Shown in pieces: positions 1 through 11,546 of a stretch of DNA of 64,000 nucleotides. This DNA is from Rana temporaria (Eukaryota > Chordata > Amphibia > Anura > Ranidae). Made by a program: the position numbers and the translations under genes. Numbering within the stretch: the first letter of the stretch is position 1; each line of letters begins with the position of its first letter. The notes under the pieces were generated by a model. That model had not been told where the DNA came from. It did no database searches and was given only the letters and a program-made list of their open reading frames with translations. The DNA is taken from positions 298,064,799 through 298,128,798 of the forward strand of contig NC_053491.1 in the NCBI RefSeq assembly GCF_905171775.1. Direction: 5' to 3'.

Positions 1-540
1 TAATAGACATCTTCCTCACTGTAATATTCACAAGCTCTCCCACAGAATAGAAGCCGACCAGATCAGATCCATGAGCAGTTGAGGCAGGGGTGATGACGTC
101 AGCGCGCACCTAGGCAGCCGAGATGGCCGCTGCTCCGGAGCTAGGCCGAAGCCGCGGCCTTTCCTAAGGCCGAGGCAGCGGAGCGCTCCGCGGATCACGC
201 TGTGTGCCGATCCGAACAGGTCGACCCGTTCGGATTACGATTGATCACGATCTGTTGCACCACTACTGGGTACCAGGTGTAATGCCCTGTTTCAAGTGAG
301 CCGACTGCCCCTGCGGGGCGGGAATCTGCAACAAACGTCTTTGGACGGGTCACTTGGGGGTTAATGGTGCAAGGTTAATCCCTGAGGGTTTAACTCAGCT
401 GTTGGGGCTTCGCAGCTCAAAGGGCAGCAAGTGTAATGTCCTGTTATGAGTGTATTTGTGCTGTACTGTATTTGTATCGCACTGTACCCATACCACCCCC
501 CCCCCCCCCAATGCCATAAGCCAATACAGCGGCAGAGAAA
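1..540. repeat. Degenerate repeat flank, no gene
   Basis: No coding region is supported here. Bases about 120-200 (GC-rich, with the words ggcctagctccggagc on the opposite strand) match in reverse complement the interior of the hAT-like element at 39,645-40,263, so this is probably a diverged copy of that family. An imperfect direct repeat (gtgtaatgccctgtt near 278 and gtgtaatgtcctgtt near 430) and a poly-C run at about 496-509 are present. Part of 270-540 could be the 5' LTR or leader of the retroviral element that follows, but no primer-binding site or LTR end could be identified. Confidence 0.45.
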
Positions 541-699
541 CCGAATAGAGAGAGGGAGGGGGAGGATGGTTCAGAATATCTCATTAATAAATTCCCGTCA
601 GAGAGACTGTCTGTAAAAAATTAACTCTTGACCAGAAAAATCTGAGAGGAACAGAGGAGAATGGAAATTCCAGAATAGACTATAAGAATGCCGATGTGA

Positions 700-2150
700 T
701 GAGACTTAAAAAAATAAATAAAAAAAATTAAGAAAGGAACTAGTTAAAGAACTTGAAAGTGAACAGAAAGTTATGTTAGTATTATTAATGAGGTTTGTTG
801 GACGTAAAACAAGAACATTGTGAAGAGGAGAGAAGGTATTGAAAACAGTTAAAAAGTTATCCGAAGTAACGAAAAGTTTGTGAATTGGAAGACTGCCCGA
901 TTCCAGCCAGATGAGTGGCGTATGTTGCCAAAAAGGAATAGAAAGTAATTCTACGTGATGAAAGCTTATTGCAAGTATCAGAATCTTGGTTTCGTGCTGC
1001 TAGAACATTGTATGAAGAAGCAAAGACAGATGGAGATTGTTTTAAATTCCGTAGGACGGGGGGTTCGGCACATCAAAACAAAGGAGGGGAAGGACAACAC
1101 TGCCCTCTACCCAACGCTTACTTTCTCACTACTCCAGCTCAAGCACAACCCACTGTGACAACTTCCTGTGGCAGCCATCTTAGTGCACCCATGCCCTCAC
1201 TTCCTGCAGGTGGCCATCTTGGTACACTCGGAAGGCTCAACCAAGGCCTATACTCCGTTCTCCCCGTTTTAAACCAGTATGGTTCCTACCACACTCCTAT
1301 TTTCCCCAATACGAAAGTGCCACCTTCACAGGCCAGATACATTAAATGATGAAGAAGTGTCAGTTTGAAAACCAATACGAAGCGGCAAGGGAACCCGCTG
1401 ATTTAACCCCCAATCTGGCTCCGGACTCACAGTTCAAGGGAAACTCGAACGTATGCTGGCAAACAAACAATGCCCCTTGTCAGCCCCCACCCCAACACCA
1501 GTCTCAGTTGTCGGAAGGGGCACCAGTGATGTATGTCGCTTTTACCCCCATCACAAGTAGCGGCCTTAGTGACAAGTCTGCCTGACCCAGAGAAACAGCC
1601 AATGCCCTTTTTCCGCAGGATAGTGCAAATACAAGAAACTTACCCAGTTGCCTCAAGAGACTTGATCAGCCTACGCTAAATTATATCAGGACATGTCTTT
1701 TGGCCGGTCATGTAGGTGGCCTATGAAATGATGCCTGTCTGACAAACGCCACTTCCTATTCTTCTGGTGTGGAGTCCTGCGCCCAACTCCACGAATGGGC
1801 AAAGGAGAAATTGGTGGATTAGACTACCACAATCCAAGATAAAGGGGAGTCTGGAGAAGTATCATACCAGACTCACACAGGCCTTTGAGGTCCTGGGCTT
1901 CTCTCACTATGAAAAGACACACGCCCATGCACACACGTTATCAACTGCTTTTGTCTCATGGCTTAGAGAGAATATCAGAAAAGGCCTTAATGGTGGCCCG
2001 TCCTGAATACTGTTCTATTAAGATATCCGATCTACTGTTGGTGGCCAGAGGTAATGAAAACCAAAAAGGGGGGGGGAAACACGCCCCACATTAGTAGCCC
2101 ATGATAAATATCCCACCTATACTCGTCCACCACCACATCACAACTCAACT
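700..2150 (+). pseudogene. Retroviral gag remnant
   Basis: Short open stretches in several frames (955-1,158, 969-1,349, 1,346-1,585, 1,767-2,006) precede the protease and occupy the position of gag. The 1,346-1,585 stretch is proline- and glutamine-rich. No intact matrix or capsid domain and no CCHC knuckle could be identified, so the assignment rests mainly on position between leader and protease. Frequent stops and frame changes show that no Gag polyprotein can be made. Confidence is moderate because the sequence is heavily decayed. Confidence 0.5.
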
Positions 2151-2161
2151 CTCGCTAGGAA

Positions 2162-2548
2162 ATGGGCAAGCCCGAGTCACCACTTATGGCAGTGTCCTCG
2201 AATGGGACTGGGGGACCCCTTGCAAAGGTCACGTTACCTATACAGGGAAGACCTATCACCTTCCTCGTTGACTTGGGTGCAGCCAGGAGCATCCTGAGAG
2301 CGGAGGAACTGCCTGCCAATTCTTTCCTTTCCAATATTGATGTTTCCTGCGTGGGTGTGTATGGGGTGCCCCGCTCCAGTCCATTTACTGAGCCACTCCA
2401 AGTGGGGACATTTCCTGATATGCTTGCCAGATTTGTGGTATTCTCTACATGTCCCTTGAATTTGCTGGGAACTGATGTGGTGTCCAGACTACAGGCCACA
2501 ATCATTTTCATGTATGAAGGAGGAGTGAAGCTACTCCCCTATCCTTAG
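2162..2548 (+). pseudogene. Retroviral aspartic protease remnant
   Basis: The 128-codon stretch contains a retropepsin-like core: hydrophobic residues leading into VDLGA, where the usual catalytic triplet is Asp-Thr/Ser-Gly, and near the end NLLGTDVVSRL, which corresponds to the conserved C-terminal helix of the retropepsin fold. The Thr/Ser of the active-site triplet reads as Leu, so activity is not expected even if translated. It ends in a stop before the RT, which starts in another open stretch about 90 bases on. It lies between the gag remnant and RT, as in retroviral gag-pro-pol. Confidence 0.75.
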
Positions 2549-2640
2549 ACTCATCTGCCTTGTGTTCTTTGCCGCTCATGATGATACACCTTTGTTCCCA
2601 GTGAAGAAACAGACCTCAAGAGGAGAAACAGAGAAACAGA

Positions 2641-3654
2641 ATGGTCCAAGACCTCCGAGCAGTTAACGAAGCCACAGTGTTGGACACCCCAATTGTGCCA
2701 AATGCACACACCTTATTATCGGGTATACCTCCAACGACTGAATACTTCACTGCAGTAGACCTGGCAAATGCATTCTACAGTGTTCCCCTGCAACTTTCCT
2801 GCAGGTACCTCTGTTTTTATAACAAAAAATCAGTACACCTGGGCAGTTATGCCACAAGGGGCGCAAAACTCGCAGAGCCAGTTTCCAAAGCCATAGCCTC
2901 TATACTTGATACATGGCAAAAAAACATCCTGCAGTGGCTCTTCTCATATGTGGACGACCTTCTCTGCGCAGATAACCAACCCACTGCAGAAGAAAAATTC
3001 AGAAAGTCTACTATGCTACCTTGTGGAACAAGGCTGTAAAGCCTCCAAAGCCAAAGCACAGTGGTGTTACAAGAGTCACCTTTTTGGGCCACTGCATTTC
3101 CAAGGGCACAAGACATATCACATAAGACCGGGTTGCTGCAATCCAGGATATTCCACAACCAGCTAAACAACTGCATTCCTTTCTTGGACTCATATCTTAC
3201 TGCAGGGCGTGGATCCCTGATGCATCGATCCTCATGCAACCACTCTATGATGCTCTCAAGTCTGTGCCATTTACCCTGTCAAGCGAGGCCCTGGACAATT
3301 TTACTCTGCTGAATATCCACTGCTCCTGCTTTGGGCCTCCCAGATTATGGAATACCCTTTAAACTGTTTGTGTCGGAAAGAAAAGGCCACGCCACACGGG
3401 TCCTAGCTCAATCACATGGAGGCCGGACTAGACCCATTGGGTACTATTCATGCCGCTTAGACCCGGTGGCTAGGGGTGGCCCTTCCTGCTTAAGAGCAGT
3501 CTTTGCTGCCCAAGCACTGCTGGACAAAACTTCAGGCCTCGTTTTAGCACATCCCCTGCTTCTTCTGGCACCGCATGACATTGCTGCTATCCTGAATCAA
3601 GTGCAACCTGTCCACCACCAGACATCTTGGGTTGCATATCTCCCTCCTCCTTAA
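2641..3654 (+). pseudogene. Retroviral reverse transcriptase and connection domain, broken
   Basis: The first open stretch (2,641-3,039) starts with the VQDLRAVN finger motif, continues through FTAVDLANAFYSVPL (first catalytic Asp) and reaches SYVDDLL (the YVDD active site). The frame is lost at about 3,030; thumb sequence follows in other frames. A second open stretch (3,331-3,654) reads as the connection domain, with DYGIPF, an RPIGYYS block and a LRAVFAAQALL helix. The coding sequence then runs directly into the purine-rich minisatellite at about 3,720. The RNase H domain resumes 4.5 kb later at about 8,250. The protein is not functional. Confidence 0.85.
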
Positions 3655-3719
3655 CAATGTGACCTTCCAAAGGTGTCTCACTCTCAACCCGGCCACCCTT
3701 CTGCCATTATTTCGAGGGG

Positions 3720-6700
3720 GGACAAAAAGGAGGAGAATGTGAAGAAGGGGGAGACGGAGAAGGTGAAGAAGGGGGGGAGACGGAGAAGGTGAAGGGGGAG
3801 ACGGAGAAGGTGAAGAAGGGGGAGACGGAGAAGGTGAAGAAGGGGGAGACGGAGAAGGTGAAGAAGGGGGAGACGGAGAAGGTGAAGGAGGGGGAGACGG
3901 AGAAGGTGAAGGAGGGGGAGACGGAGAAGGTGAAGGAGGGGGAGACGGAGAAGGTGAAGGAGGGGGAGACGGAGAAGGTGAAGGAGGGGGAGACGGAGAA
4001 GGAGGTGAAGGAGGGGGGAGACGGAGAAGGTGAAGGAGGGGGAGACGGAGAAGGTGAAGGAGGGGGAGACGGAGAAGGTGAAGGAGGGGGAGACGGAGAA
4101 GGTGAAGGAGGGGGAGACGGAGAAGGTGAAGGAGGGGGAGACGGAGAAGGTGAAGGAGGGGGAGACGGAGAAGGTGAAGGAGGGGGAGACGGAGAAGGTG
4201 GAGAAGGTGAAGAAGGGGGAGACGGAGAAGGTGGAGAAGGTGAAGAAGGGGGAGACGGAGAAGGAGGGGGAGACGGTGAAGGAGGGGGAGACGGTGAAGG
4301 AGGGGGAGACGGTGAAGGAGGGGGAGACGGTGAAGGAGGGGAAGAAGGTGAAGGAGGGGGAGACGGTGAAGGAGGGGGAGACGGTGAAGGAGGGGGAGAC
4401 GGAGAAGGTGAAGGAGGGGGAGACGGAGAAGGTGAAGGAGGGGGAGACGGAGAAGGAGAAGGAGGGGGAGACGGAGAAGGAGGGGGAGACGGAGAAGGTG
4501 AAGGAGGGGGAGACGGAGAAGGTGAAGGAGGGGGAGACGGAGAAGGTGAAGGAGGGGGAGACGGAGAAGGTGAAGGAGGGGGAGACGGAGAAGGTGAAGA
4601 CGGAGAAGGTGAAGAAGGGGAAGACGGAGAAGGTGAAGAAGGGGAAGACGGAGAAGGTGAAGGAGGGGGAGACGGAGAAGGTGAAGGAGGGGGAGACGGA
4701 GAAGGTGAAGGAGGGGGAGACGGAGAAGGTGAAGGAGGGGGAGACGGAGAAGGTGAAGGAGGGGGAGACGGAGAAGGTGAAGGAGGGGGAGACGGAGAAG
4801 GTGAAGAAGGGGGAGACGGTGAAGGAGGGGGAGAAGGTGAAGGAGGGGGAGACGGTGAAGGAGGGGGAGACGGTGAAGGAGGGGGAGACGGTGAAGGAGG
4901 GGAAGAAGGTGAAGGAGGGGGAGAAGGTGAAGGAGGGGAGACGGTGAAGGAGGGGGAGACGGACAAGGTGAAGGAGGGGGAGACGGACAAGGTGAAGAAG
5001 GGGAGAAGGTGAAGGGGGAGAAGGTGAAGAAGGGGGAGAAGGTGAAGGAGGGGGAGACTGAGAAGGTGAAGAAGGGGGAGACGGAGAAGGTGAAGAAGGG
5101 GGAGACGGAGAAGGTGAAGAAGGGGGAGACGGAGAAGGAGGGGAAGAAGGTGAAGGAGGGGAAGAAGGTGAAGGAGGGGGAGACTGAGAAGGTGAAGAAG
5201 GGGGAGACTGAGAAGGTGAAGAAGGGGGAGACTGAGAAGGTGAAGAAGGGGGAGACTGAGAAGGTGAAGAAGGGGGAGACTGAGAAGGTGAAGAAGGGGG
5301 AGACGGAGAAGGTGAAGAAGGGGGAGACGGAGAAGGTGAAGAAGGGGGAGACGGAGAAGGTGAAGAAGGGGGAGACTGAGTAGGTGAAGGAGGAGGAGAC
5401 GGAGAAGGTGAAGGAGGAGGAGACGGAGAAGGTGAAGGAGGGGGAGACGGACAAGGTGAAGAAGGGGGAGAAGGTGAAGGAGGGGGAGACGGAGAAGGTG
5501 AAGGAGGGGGAGACGGAGAAGGAGGGGGAGACGGTGAAGGGGCGGGAGACGGTGAAGGAGGGGGTGAAGGTGAAGGAGGGGGAGACTGAAAAGGTGAAGG
5601 AGGGGGAGACGGAGAAGGTGAAGGAGGGGGAGACGGAGAAGGTGAAGAAGGGGGAGACGGAGAAGGTGAAGAAGGGGGAGACGGAGAAGGTGAAGAAGGG
5701 GGAGAAGGTGAAGGAGGGGGAGACGGAGAAGGTGAAGGAGGGGGAGACGGAGAAGGAGGGGGAGACGGTGAAGGAGGGGGAGAAGGTGAAGGAGGGGGTG
5801 AAGGTGAAGGAGGGGGAGACTGAAAAGGTGAAGAAGGGGGGAGAAGGTGAAAGAGGGGGAGACGGAGAAGGTGAAGGAGGGGGAGACGGAGAAGGAGGGG
5901 GTGAAGGTGAAGGAGGGGGAGAAGGTGAAGGAGGGGGAGACGGAGAAGGTGAAGGAGGGGGAGACGGAGAAGGAGGGGGAGACGGTGAAGGAGGGGGAGA
6001 AGGTGAAGGAGGGGGTGAAGGTGAAGGAGGGGGAGACTGAAAAGGTGAAGGAGGGGGAGACGGAGAAGGTGAAGAAGGGGGAACGGAGAAGGTGAAGAAG
6101 GGGGAGACGGAGACGGTGAAGGAGGGGGAGACGGTGAAGGAGGGGGAGACGGTGAAGGAGGGGGAGACGGTGAAGGAGGGGAAGAAGGTGAAGGAGGGGG
6201 AGGGGGAGAAGGTGAAGGAGGGGGAGACGGTGAAGGAGGGGGAGACGGACAAGGTGAAGAAGGTGAAGGGGGAGAAGGTGAAGAAGGGGGAGAAGGTGAA
6301 GGAGGGGGAGACGGAGAAGGAGGGGGAGACGGAGAAGGAGGGGGAGACGGAGAAGGAGGGGGAGACGGAGAAGGAGGGGGAGAAGGTGAAGGAGGGGGAG
6401 AAGGTGAAGGAGGGGGAGAAGGTGAAGGAGGGGGAGAAGGTGAAGGAGGGGGAGACGGAGAAGGAGGGGGAGACGGAGAAGGTGAAGGAGGGGGAGACGG
6501 AGAAGGAGGGGGAGACGGTGAAGGAGGGGGAGAAGGTGAAGGAGGGGGTGAAGGAGGGGGAGACGGAGACGGTGAAGGAGGGGGAGACGGAGACGGTGAA
6601 GGAGGGGGAGACGGTGAAGGAGGGGGAGACGGTGAAGGAGGGGGAGACGGTGAAGGAGGGGGAGACGGTGAAGGAGGGGAAGAAGGTGAAGGAGGGGGAG

Positions 6701-8188
6701 GGGGAGAAGGTGAAGGAGGGGGAGACGGTGAAGGAGGGGGAGACGGACAAGGTGAAGGAGGGGGAGACGGACAAGGTGAAGAAGGGGGAGAAGGTGAAGG
6801 GGGAGAAGGTGAAGAAGGGGGAGAAGGTGAAGGAGGGGGAGACGGAGAAGGTGAAGAAGGGGGAGACGGAGAAGGTGAAGGAGGAGACGGAGAAGGAGGG
6901 GGAGACGGAGAAGGAGGGGGAGACGGAGAAGGAGGGGAAGAAGGTGAAGGAGGGGAAGAAGGTGAAGGAGGGGAAGAAGGTGAAGGAGGGGAAGAAGGTG
7001 AAGGAGGGGGAGACTGAGAAGGTGAAGAAGGAGGAGACGGAGAAGAAGGGGGAGACGGAGAAGGAGGGGGAGACGGAGAAGGAGGGGAAGAAGGTGAAGG
7101 AGGGGGAGAGAAGGTGAAGGAGGGGGAGAGAAGGTGAAGGAGGGGGAGAGAAGGTGAAGGAGGGGGAGAGAAGGTGAAGGAGGGGGAGAGAAGGTGAAGG
7201 AGGGGGAGACGGAGAAGGTGAAGGAGGGGGAGACGGAGAAGGTGAAGGAGGGGGAGAGGGAGAAGGAGGGGAAGACGGTGAAGGAGGGGGAGAAGGTGAA
7301 GGAGGGGGAGAAGGTGAAGGAGGGGGTGAAGGTGAAGGAGGGGGAGACTGAAAAGGTGAAGAAGGGGGAGACGGAGAAGGTGAAGAAGGGGGAGACGGAG
7401 TAGGTGAAGAAGGGGGAGACGGAGAAGGTGAAGAAGGGGGAGACGGAGAAGGTGAAGAAGGGGGAGATGGAGAAGGTGAAGGAGGAGGAGACGGAGAAGG
7501 TGAAGGAGGAGGAGGAGACGGAGAAGGTGAAGGAGGAGGAGGAGACGGAGAAGGTGAAGGAGGAGGAGGAGACGGAGAAGGTGAAGGAGGAGGAGACGGA
7601 GAAGGTGAAGGAGGAGGAGACGGAGAAGGTGAAGGAGGAGGAGACGGAGAAGGTGAAGGAGGAGACGGAGAAGGTGAAGGAGGAGGAGACTGAGAAGGTG
7701 AAGGAGGAGGAGACGGTGAAGGTGAAGGAGGAGGAGACGGTGAAGGAGGAGGAGACGGAGAAGGTGAAGGAGGAGGAGACGGAGAAGGTGAAGGAGGAGG
7801 AGACGGAGAAGGTGAAGGAGGAGGAGACGGAGAAGGTGAAGGAGGAGGAGACGGAGAAGGTGAAGGAGGAGGAGACGGAGAAGGTGAAGGAGGAGGAGAC
7901 GGAGAAGGTGAAGGTGAAGAAAGAGGAGAAGGTGAAGAAGGAGGAGACGGAGAAGGTGAAGAAGGAGAAGACGGAGAAGGTGAAGAAGGAGGAGACGGAG
8001 AAGGTGAAGAAGGAGGAGACGGAGAAGGTGAAGAAGGAGGAGACGGAGAAGGTGAAGAAGGAGGAGACGGAGAAGGTGAAGAAGGAGGAGACGGAGAAGG
8101 TGAAGAAGGAGGAGACGGAGAAGGTGAAGGAGGAGACGGAGAAGGTGAAGAAGGAGGAGACGGAGAAGGTGAAGAAGGAGAAGGAAAA
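3720..8188. repeat. 4.4-kb purine-rich minisatellite inside retroviral pol
   Basis: About 4.4 kb consists of variants of a 24-base unit, gagacggagaaggtgaaggagggg, with frequent shortened versions (gagacggtgaaggaggggg) and substitutions such as gactgag or ggaggagg. The plus strand is nearly pure purine: the only regular pyrimidines are the C of gac and the T of ggtg. Block structure is visible: an aagaag-type block, an aaggagg-type block, and at the right end (7,480-8,180) units with ggaggag in place of gagggg. Longer blocks recur, for example 6,090-6,260 resembles 6,570-6,800. It is flanked on both sides by pol sequence (connection domain on the left, RNase H on the right), so it grew within the element. 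Confidence 0.97.
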
Positions 8189-8224
8189 CACCCCTGAACT
8201 TCTCCACATGACTGCCTTGAAATT

Positions 8225-9019
8225 ATGCACATGGAAACCACACACTTACCTACACTGAGTGAAATTCCTCTGGAAAACCCCGACTACACACTTTTTGTAG
8301 ATGTCTCCAGATATGCAGATGAAGGACGCAAGTACTACACAGGTTATGCTGTGATCTCTGAATTTGAAATTTTACAAGCAGGAGCATTACCACCAACTGT
8401 ATCTGCTCAGGAAGCGGAGCTCCAAGCCCTCACTACAGCGTGTAAGATATCAGAAGGTAAAAGAGCCAACATTTACAAAGACTCAAGGTACGCCCTAGGA
8501 GTGGCTCATGACTTCGGTATCATCTGGAGGGCTAGAGGATTTCTGACAGCGGGCGGAACACTGGTGAAACACGGCCCGGCCATCAAGGATTTAATGGATG
8601 CACTACTCCTGCCTGACCAAGTGGCTGACTTGAAGGTTAAAGCACATGGGAAACAAAATTCTCAAGAAGCCAGAGGGAACCACCTGGCGAATATAGCCAA
8701 ACAAGCAGAAGTGCCTGAAGTGGAGAGTGAATCTTCAGCACAGGTGCCTTTGGCAGTGCATGTGCCATCTGACAGGCTATACCTAGCCTCTATGCAAAAT
8801 GCGGCTTACACAGAAGAACATTTGGAATGGATCGATAAAGGAGCAGAATATGATGGAGATCTATATCCGATTAGAGTGAAAACCTGTTTTCCAAAATATA
8901 TGTATCCAGCAGTCATTCAATTGGCACATGGTCCTGCACATCTCTCTAAGAACTTAATAAATTCACTGATCAGCAAGTATTACTGGGCCCTAGGGATAAC
9001 CACCCTAACCAGAAAATGA
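8225..9019 (+). pseudogene. Retroviral RNase H and integrase N-terminal region
   Basis: This 264-codon open stretch starts with an RNase H fold: TLFVDVSRY (first catalytic Asp), an AELQAL helix with the catalytic Glu, YKDSRYAL with the third acidic residue, and a C-terminal NHLANIAKQA helix in which the last expected Asp reads as Asn. The part after about codon 175 is the linker and beginning of the integrase, including YWALGI. It stops at 9,019, after which the zinc-binding part of the integrase is in other frames. The upstream half of pol lies across the minisatellite. Confidence 0.83.
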
Positions 9020-9900
9020 CTGCGCCTCATGTGCAGTATTATGTGCAAAATGCAACCCGGGGAGGACAGAAAAGACATAGCAGAAGCTATCGGCGAAACC
9101 CCTCCATCCATTCCAGAGGATACAGGTTGATCATATACAGATGCCAAAAAGTGGCCGATATGAATATGCCCTAGTGGTGGTGGACATGTTCTTCAGCTGG
9201 CCAGAAGCTGTTACAAACATGACAGCCAAGACCACAGCTAAGAAACTACTGAGTGAGCTAGTATGTAGATTTGGGGTCCCAGAGATGATAGAGAGCAATC
9301 AGGGCTCAGCATTCACAGCAACCCTTACGAAAGAGATTTGGATATCACTGGGAGTTCAGTTAGCTCTAAACACCCCATATACCACCCTCAAAGCAGCGGG
9401 AAGGTAGAAAGGATGAAAGGGACTCTAAAAAACAGGATGTTAAAGATGGCCCAAGAGACTAACATGAGCTGGCCAGACAGTTTGCCCATTGCCTTTTTCA
9501 GTGTCAGACACCCCCCCCCCCAGGGGAAACATGCCCTGTCCCCCATTTTTTGGGGTTTCAGTCCCCAGACTTGGCTGTTATTTCAAACAGCAGTTGCAGT
9601 CACAATCGTGTTAACTAGCTATGTCACACGTTTGTCTAGAGCAATAACTAATATCCGTTCGAGTGTTTTCTTCCATTCCAGATCCTGAATTAGATACAGG
9701 AACACACTAACTACTGCCTGGAGATTGGGTGCTAGTAAAAGAAGGTTGTGAGAATCCCTTGAGCCAAGATATGATGGTCTAAGCCAAGTTTTGCTGCCCA
9801 CAGCCACCCAAGTCAAATTGGCCGGGAAAAATACCTGGATACACGCTTCCCACTGCAAGAAAGCTCCAACCCCTGAGGACAAGATCCCACCCACTTCATG
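9020..9900 (+). pseudogene. Retroviral integrase core and C-terminus, frameshifted
   Basis: At 9,141-9,407 the integrase catalytic core is readable: LVVVDMFFSWPEA (first Asp), then ESNQGSAF, where the second catalytic Asp is replaced by Glu followed by Ser-Asn. At about 9,370 a frameshift moves the reading to the frame of 9,338-9,688, which carries HPQSSGKVER with the catalytic Glu. From about 9,705 a third open stretch resembles the integrase C-terminal domain, including GDWVLVKE and TWIHASHCKKA. At least two frameshifts and several stops are present. No env follows. Confidence 0.82.
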
Positions 9901-9992
9901 ACGACCATCCTTTTCCCGTTTGGTCTGGGTCCAGGAGGTGGCCATAACAAAAAAGATAACAATTACATTTTAGTATATCTTTCCAAGCACAC

Positions 9993-10221
9993 GTGAACCG
10001 GGGGCCTGAGTCGCAGCCAGGTCCTGGTCCGAGTCAGCATTCCCCAGGGGATGGCCGGGGCGCTTTTTTCCCCCCTTACGCCCGCACGCCGCTTTCACTC
10101 TGGCAACAAATGTTTCCAGGACTGCCAACAAAGTGTCCATGGGAACCGCAGGTTCAGGAGCACCAGCTGCCACCTCTGGCATGTTTGGGGAAGAACCACC
10201 AGATACTGACTCCATAACCAC
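9993..10221 (-). pseudogene. DIRS-A gag N-terminus
   Basis: The minus-strand open stretch begins near 10,213 and reads through a short helix-forming segment (LLAVLETFVARVKAACG) followed by a lysine/glycine-rich stretch and acidic residues. The same segment, with substitutions, occurs in DIRS-D at 33,430-33,600. It is truncated after about 75 codons by the junction with the retroviral fragment. The role inferred from position is the nucleocapsid/coat ORF1 of DIRS elements; no enzymatic motif is present. Confidence 0.6.
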
Positions 10222-11333
10222 ACAGCTCTCGGGACCTATTTAAGACCTGAATAAAAGCCCACCCTCCTTGCCACGCTGACCGGGGGGTTACCCAGGGGAC
10301 TCACCAACCCAGGAAGAGACTGTTCAGCGCCGCTGCCTGCCCTCAGTACACAGCGTGAAACACCATGAGGAGACCCTGTGCTGCGTGCTGTAGAAGCCAG
10401 CACTAGAGGCCAAAACCACATCAAAAATGACCGCCGGATGCCTCAGAGAGAGCAGGGCACGGCTACAGTAAAATGGCTGACTGCAATAGCAAGCTGCGCC
10501 ATAGCGTGACCACAACAAAATGGCCACCAATGGGAATTCCCAACTTAAACAGCAGACTACAAAAAAATGGCGCCGAAACGCTGCGACATGGATGAGAAAG
10601 CCTAAAGGGGCCTTTCTGAGGCAAACACAGGCCCAGACACCCCATAGTCCCTTAGTGGGAAAATGAGCCCCCCACAGGTCCACCCCAGCAGCAGCAGTAG
10701 AGCAGCAGAGGGAAACATGACAGAGCAGGGAAGGGAGGATAGGCGGACCCCCTAACCCCTGGAATGCCGATCCGTACCAACCCGCCGAGGCGGGAAGGAC
10801 TGTACTTACCCATCCATGCGAGGACCCGCTGACTCATTCCTGACAGGCATACAACCGCGTTGGAGGAGCCATCGGCCCGGTCCACTGTGAGTGAGACAAC
10901 ACCACAGCCCAGTCATGTGTGGACCCTGGAGCAAAAGCTCACCGGCCACCCCAGGAGTCATGGGGTATGTCGTGGCAGACCCAGCCCTTAGCAATGGTGT
11001 GCTCACACTCACTGGCAGGACTGAGGAGACTACAAGGATCTATATATCCAGCCTGTGTCTCAGACGGCAGTTGATAGAAGATTCTCAAAGAAATAAAATA
11101 AATAAAATAAAAACCCAAATTCCCTCAGGGCGCTGGGCCCAAAGGGAGCCATACGTCCTCCTCCTTTGCTAGGCAGAAAAAAAAACAGGCTGCAGGGAGT
11201 AGGGTTATGCCTGGAGGCACCTGGGGGGGGGGGGGCTGTTCAACTCTGTTAAAGTAACATGTATTTAATAATCTAACATGTTTCTGCCTAGTCAAGACTT
11301 GAGAAGGCCATGGACGATAAGAGAAACAGAATT
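9993..11333 (-). mobile_element. DIRS-A: 5' end fragment of a DIRS retrotransposon
   Basis: Reading on the minus strand this holds an inverted terminal repeat (about 11,125-11,333), leader, and the N-terminus of a gag-like ORF (9,993-10,221). It matches the corresponding end of the element at 58,655-63,131 (shared words cagggcgctgggcccaaag and gttcaactctgttaaagtaa). The left edge is abrupt at about 9,990, where it meets retroviral integrase sequence, so RT, RNase H and recombinase are missing. The right edge at 11,333 abuts directly the end of a second DIRS family. Confidence 0.8.
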
Positions 11334-11546
11334 TTTATAACAGCTTACCTGTAAAATCCTTTTCTTGGAGTACACCACAGGACACAGAGCCAGTCAATAC
11401 ATAATGGGTTGAGGTTCACCAGCAGTGATTGGATCAACCAATTGAAGACAGTTCCCCTCCATATAACCCCTCCCATCAGGGAAGTAACTCAGTTTTGTAG
11501 CAAGCAATAAGGTTCCCATAAGAAGGGAGGACCCGGCTTCCGGGTC

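Larger units (their letters stand above)
540..9985 (+). mobile_element. Broken endogenous retrovirus with minisatellite in pol
   Basis: The order of recognisable domains on the plus strand is gag-like remnants, retroviral aspartic protease, reverse transcriptase with YVDD, connection domain, a long minisatellite, RNase H, and integrase catalytic and C-terminal domains. This is the gene order of an orthoretrovirus. Similarity of the RT, connection and integrase segments looks closest to the gamma/epsilon group; that is a judgement by eye. Reading frames are interrupted many times by stops and frameshifts. No env and no 3' LTR were found: the sequence passes from the integrase end straight into DIRS sequence at about 9,990, so the 3' third was lost. 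The 5' limit is uncertain. It is an inactive fossil copy. Confidence 0.85.

Noticed and set aside
1..540. Search for an intact 5' LTR of the retrovirus
   Set aside because: No TG...CA bounded repeat, TATA box with R region, or tRNA primer-binding site could be identified, and there is no 3' LTR for comparison.
3544..8245. Three overlapping minus-strand open frames of more than 1,500 codons each (Ser/Pro, Leu/His and Phe/Ser-rich)
   Set aside because: They are translations of the purine minisatellite in all three frames. The 24-base unit is a multiple of three and its complement lacks stop words, so long frames arise by themselves. No domain, no start context.
3789..8258. Plus-strand Glu/Lys/Gly-rich open frames, including one of 407 codons
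   Set aside because: Same cause: repeat translation (KEGETEKV type). The frames change with unit variants and merge at the right end into retroviral pol sequence.
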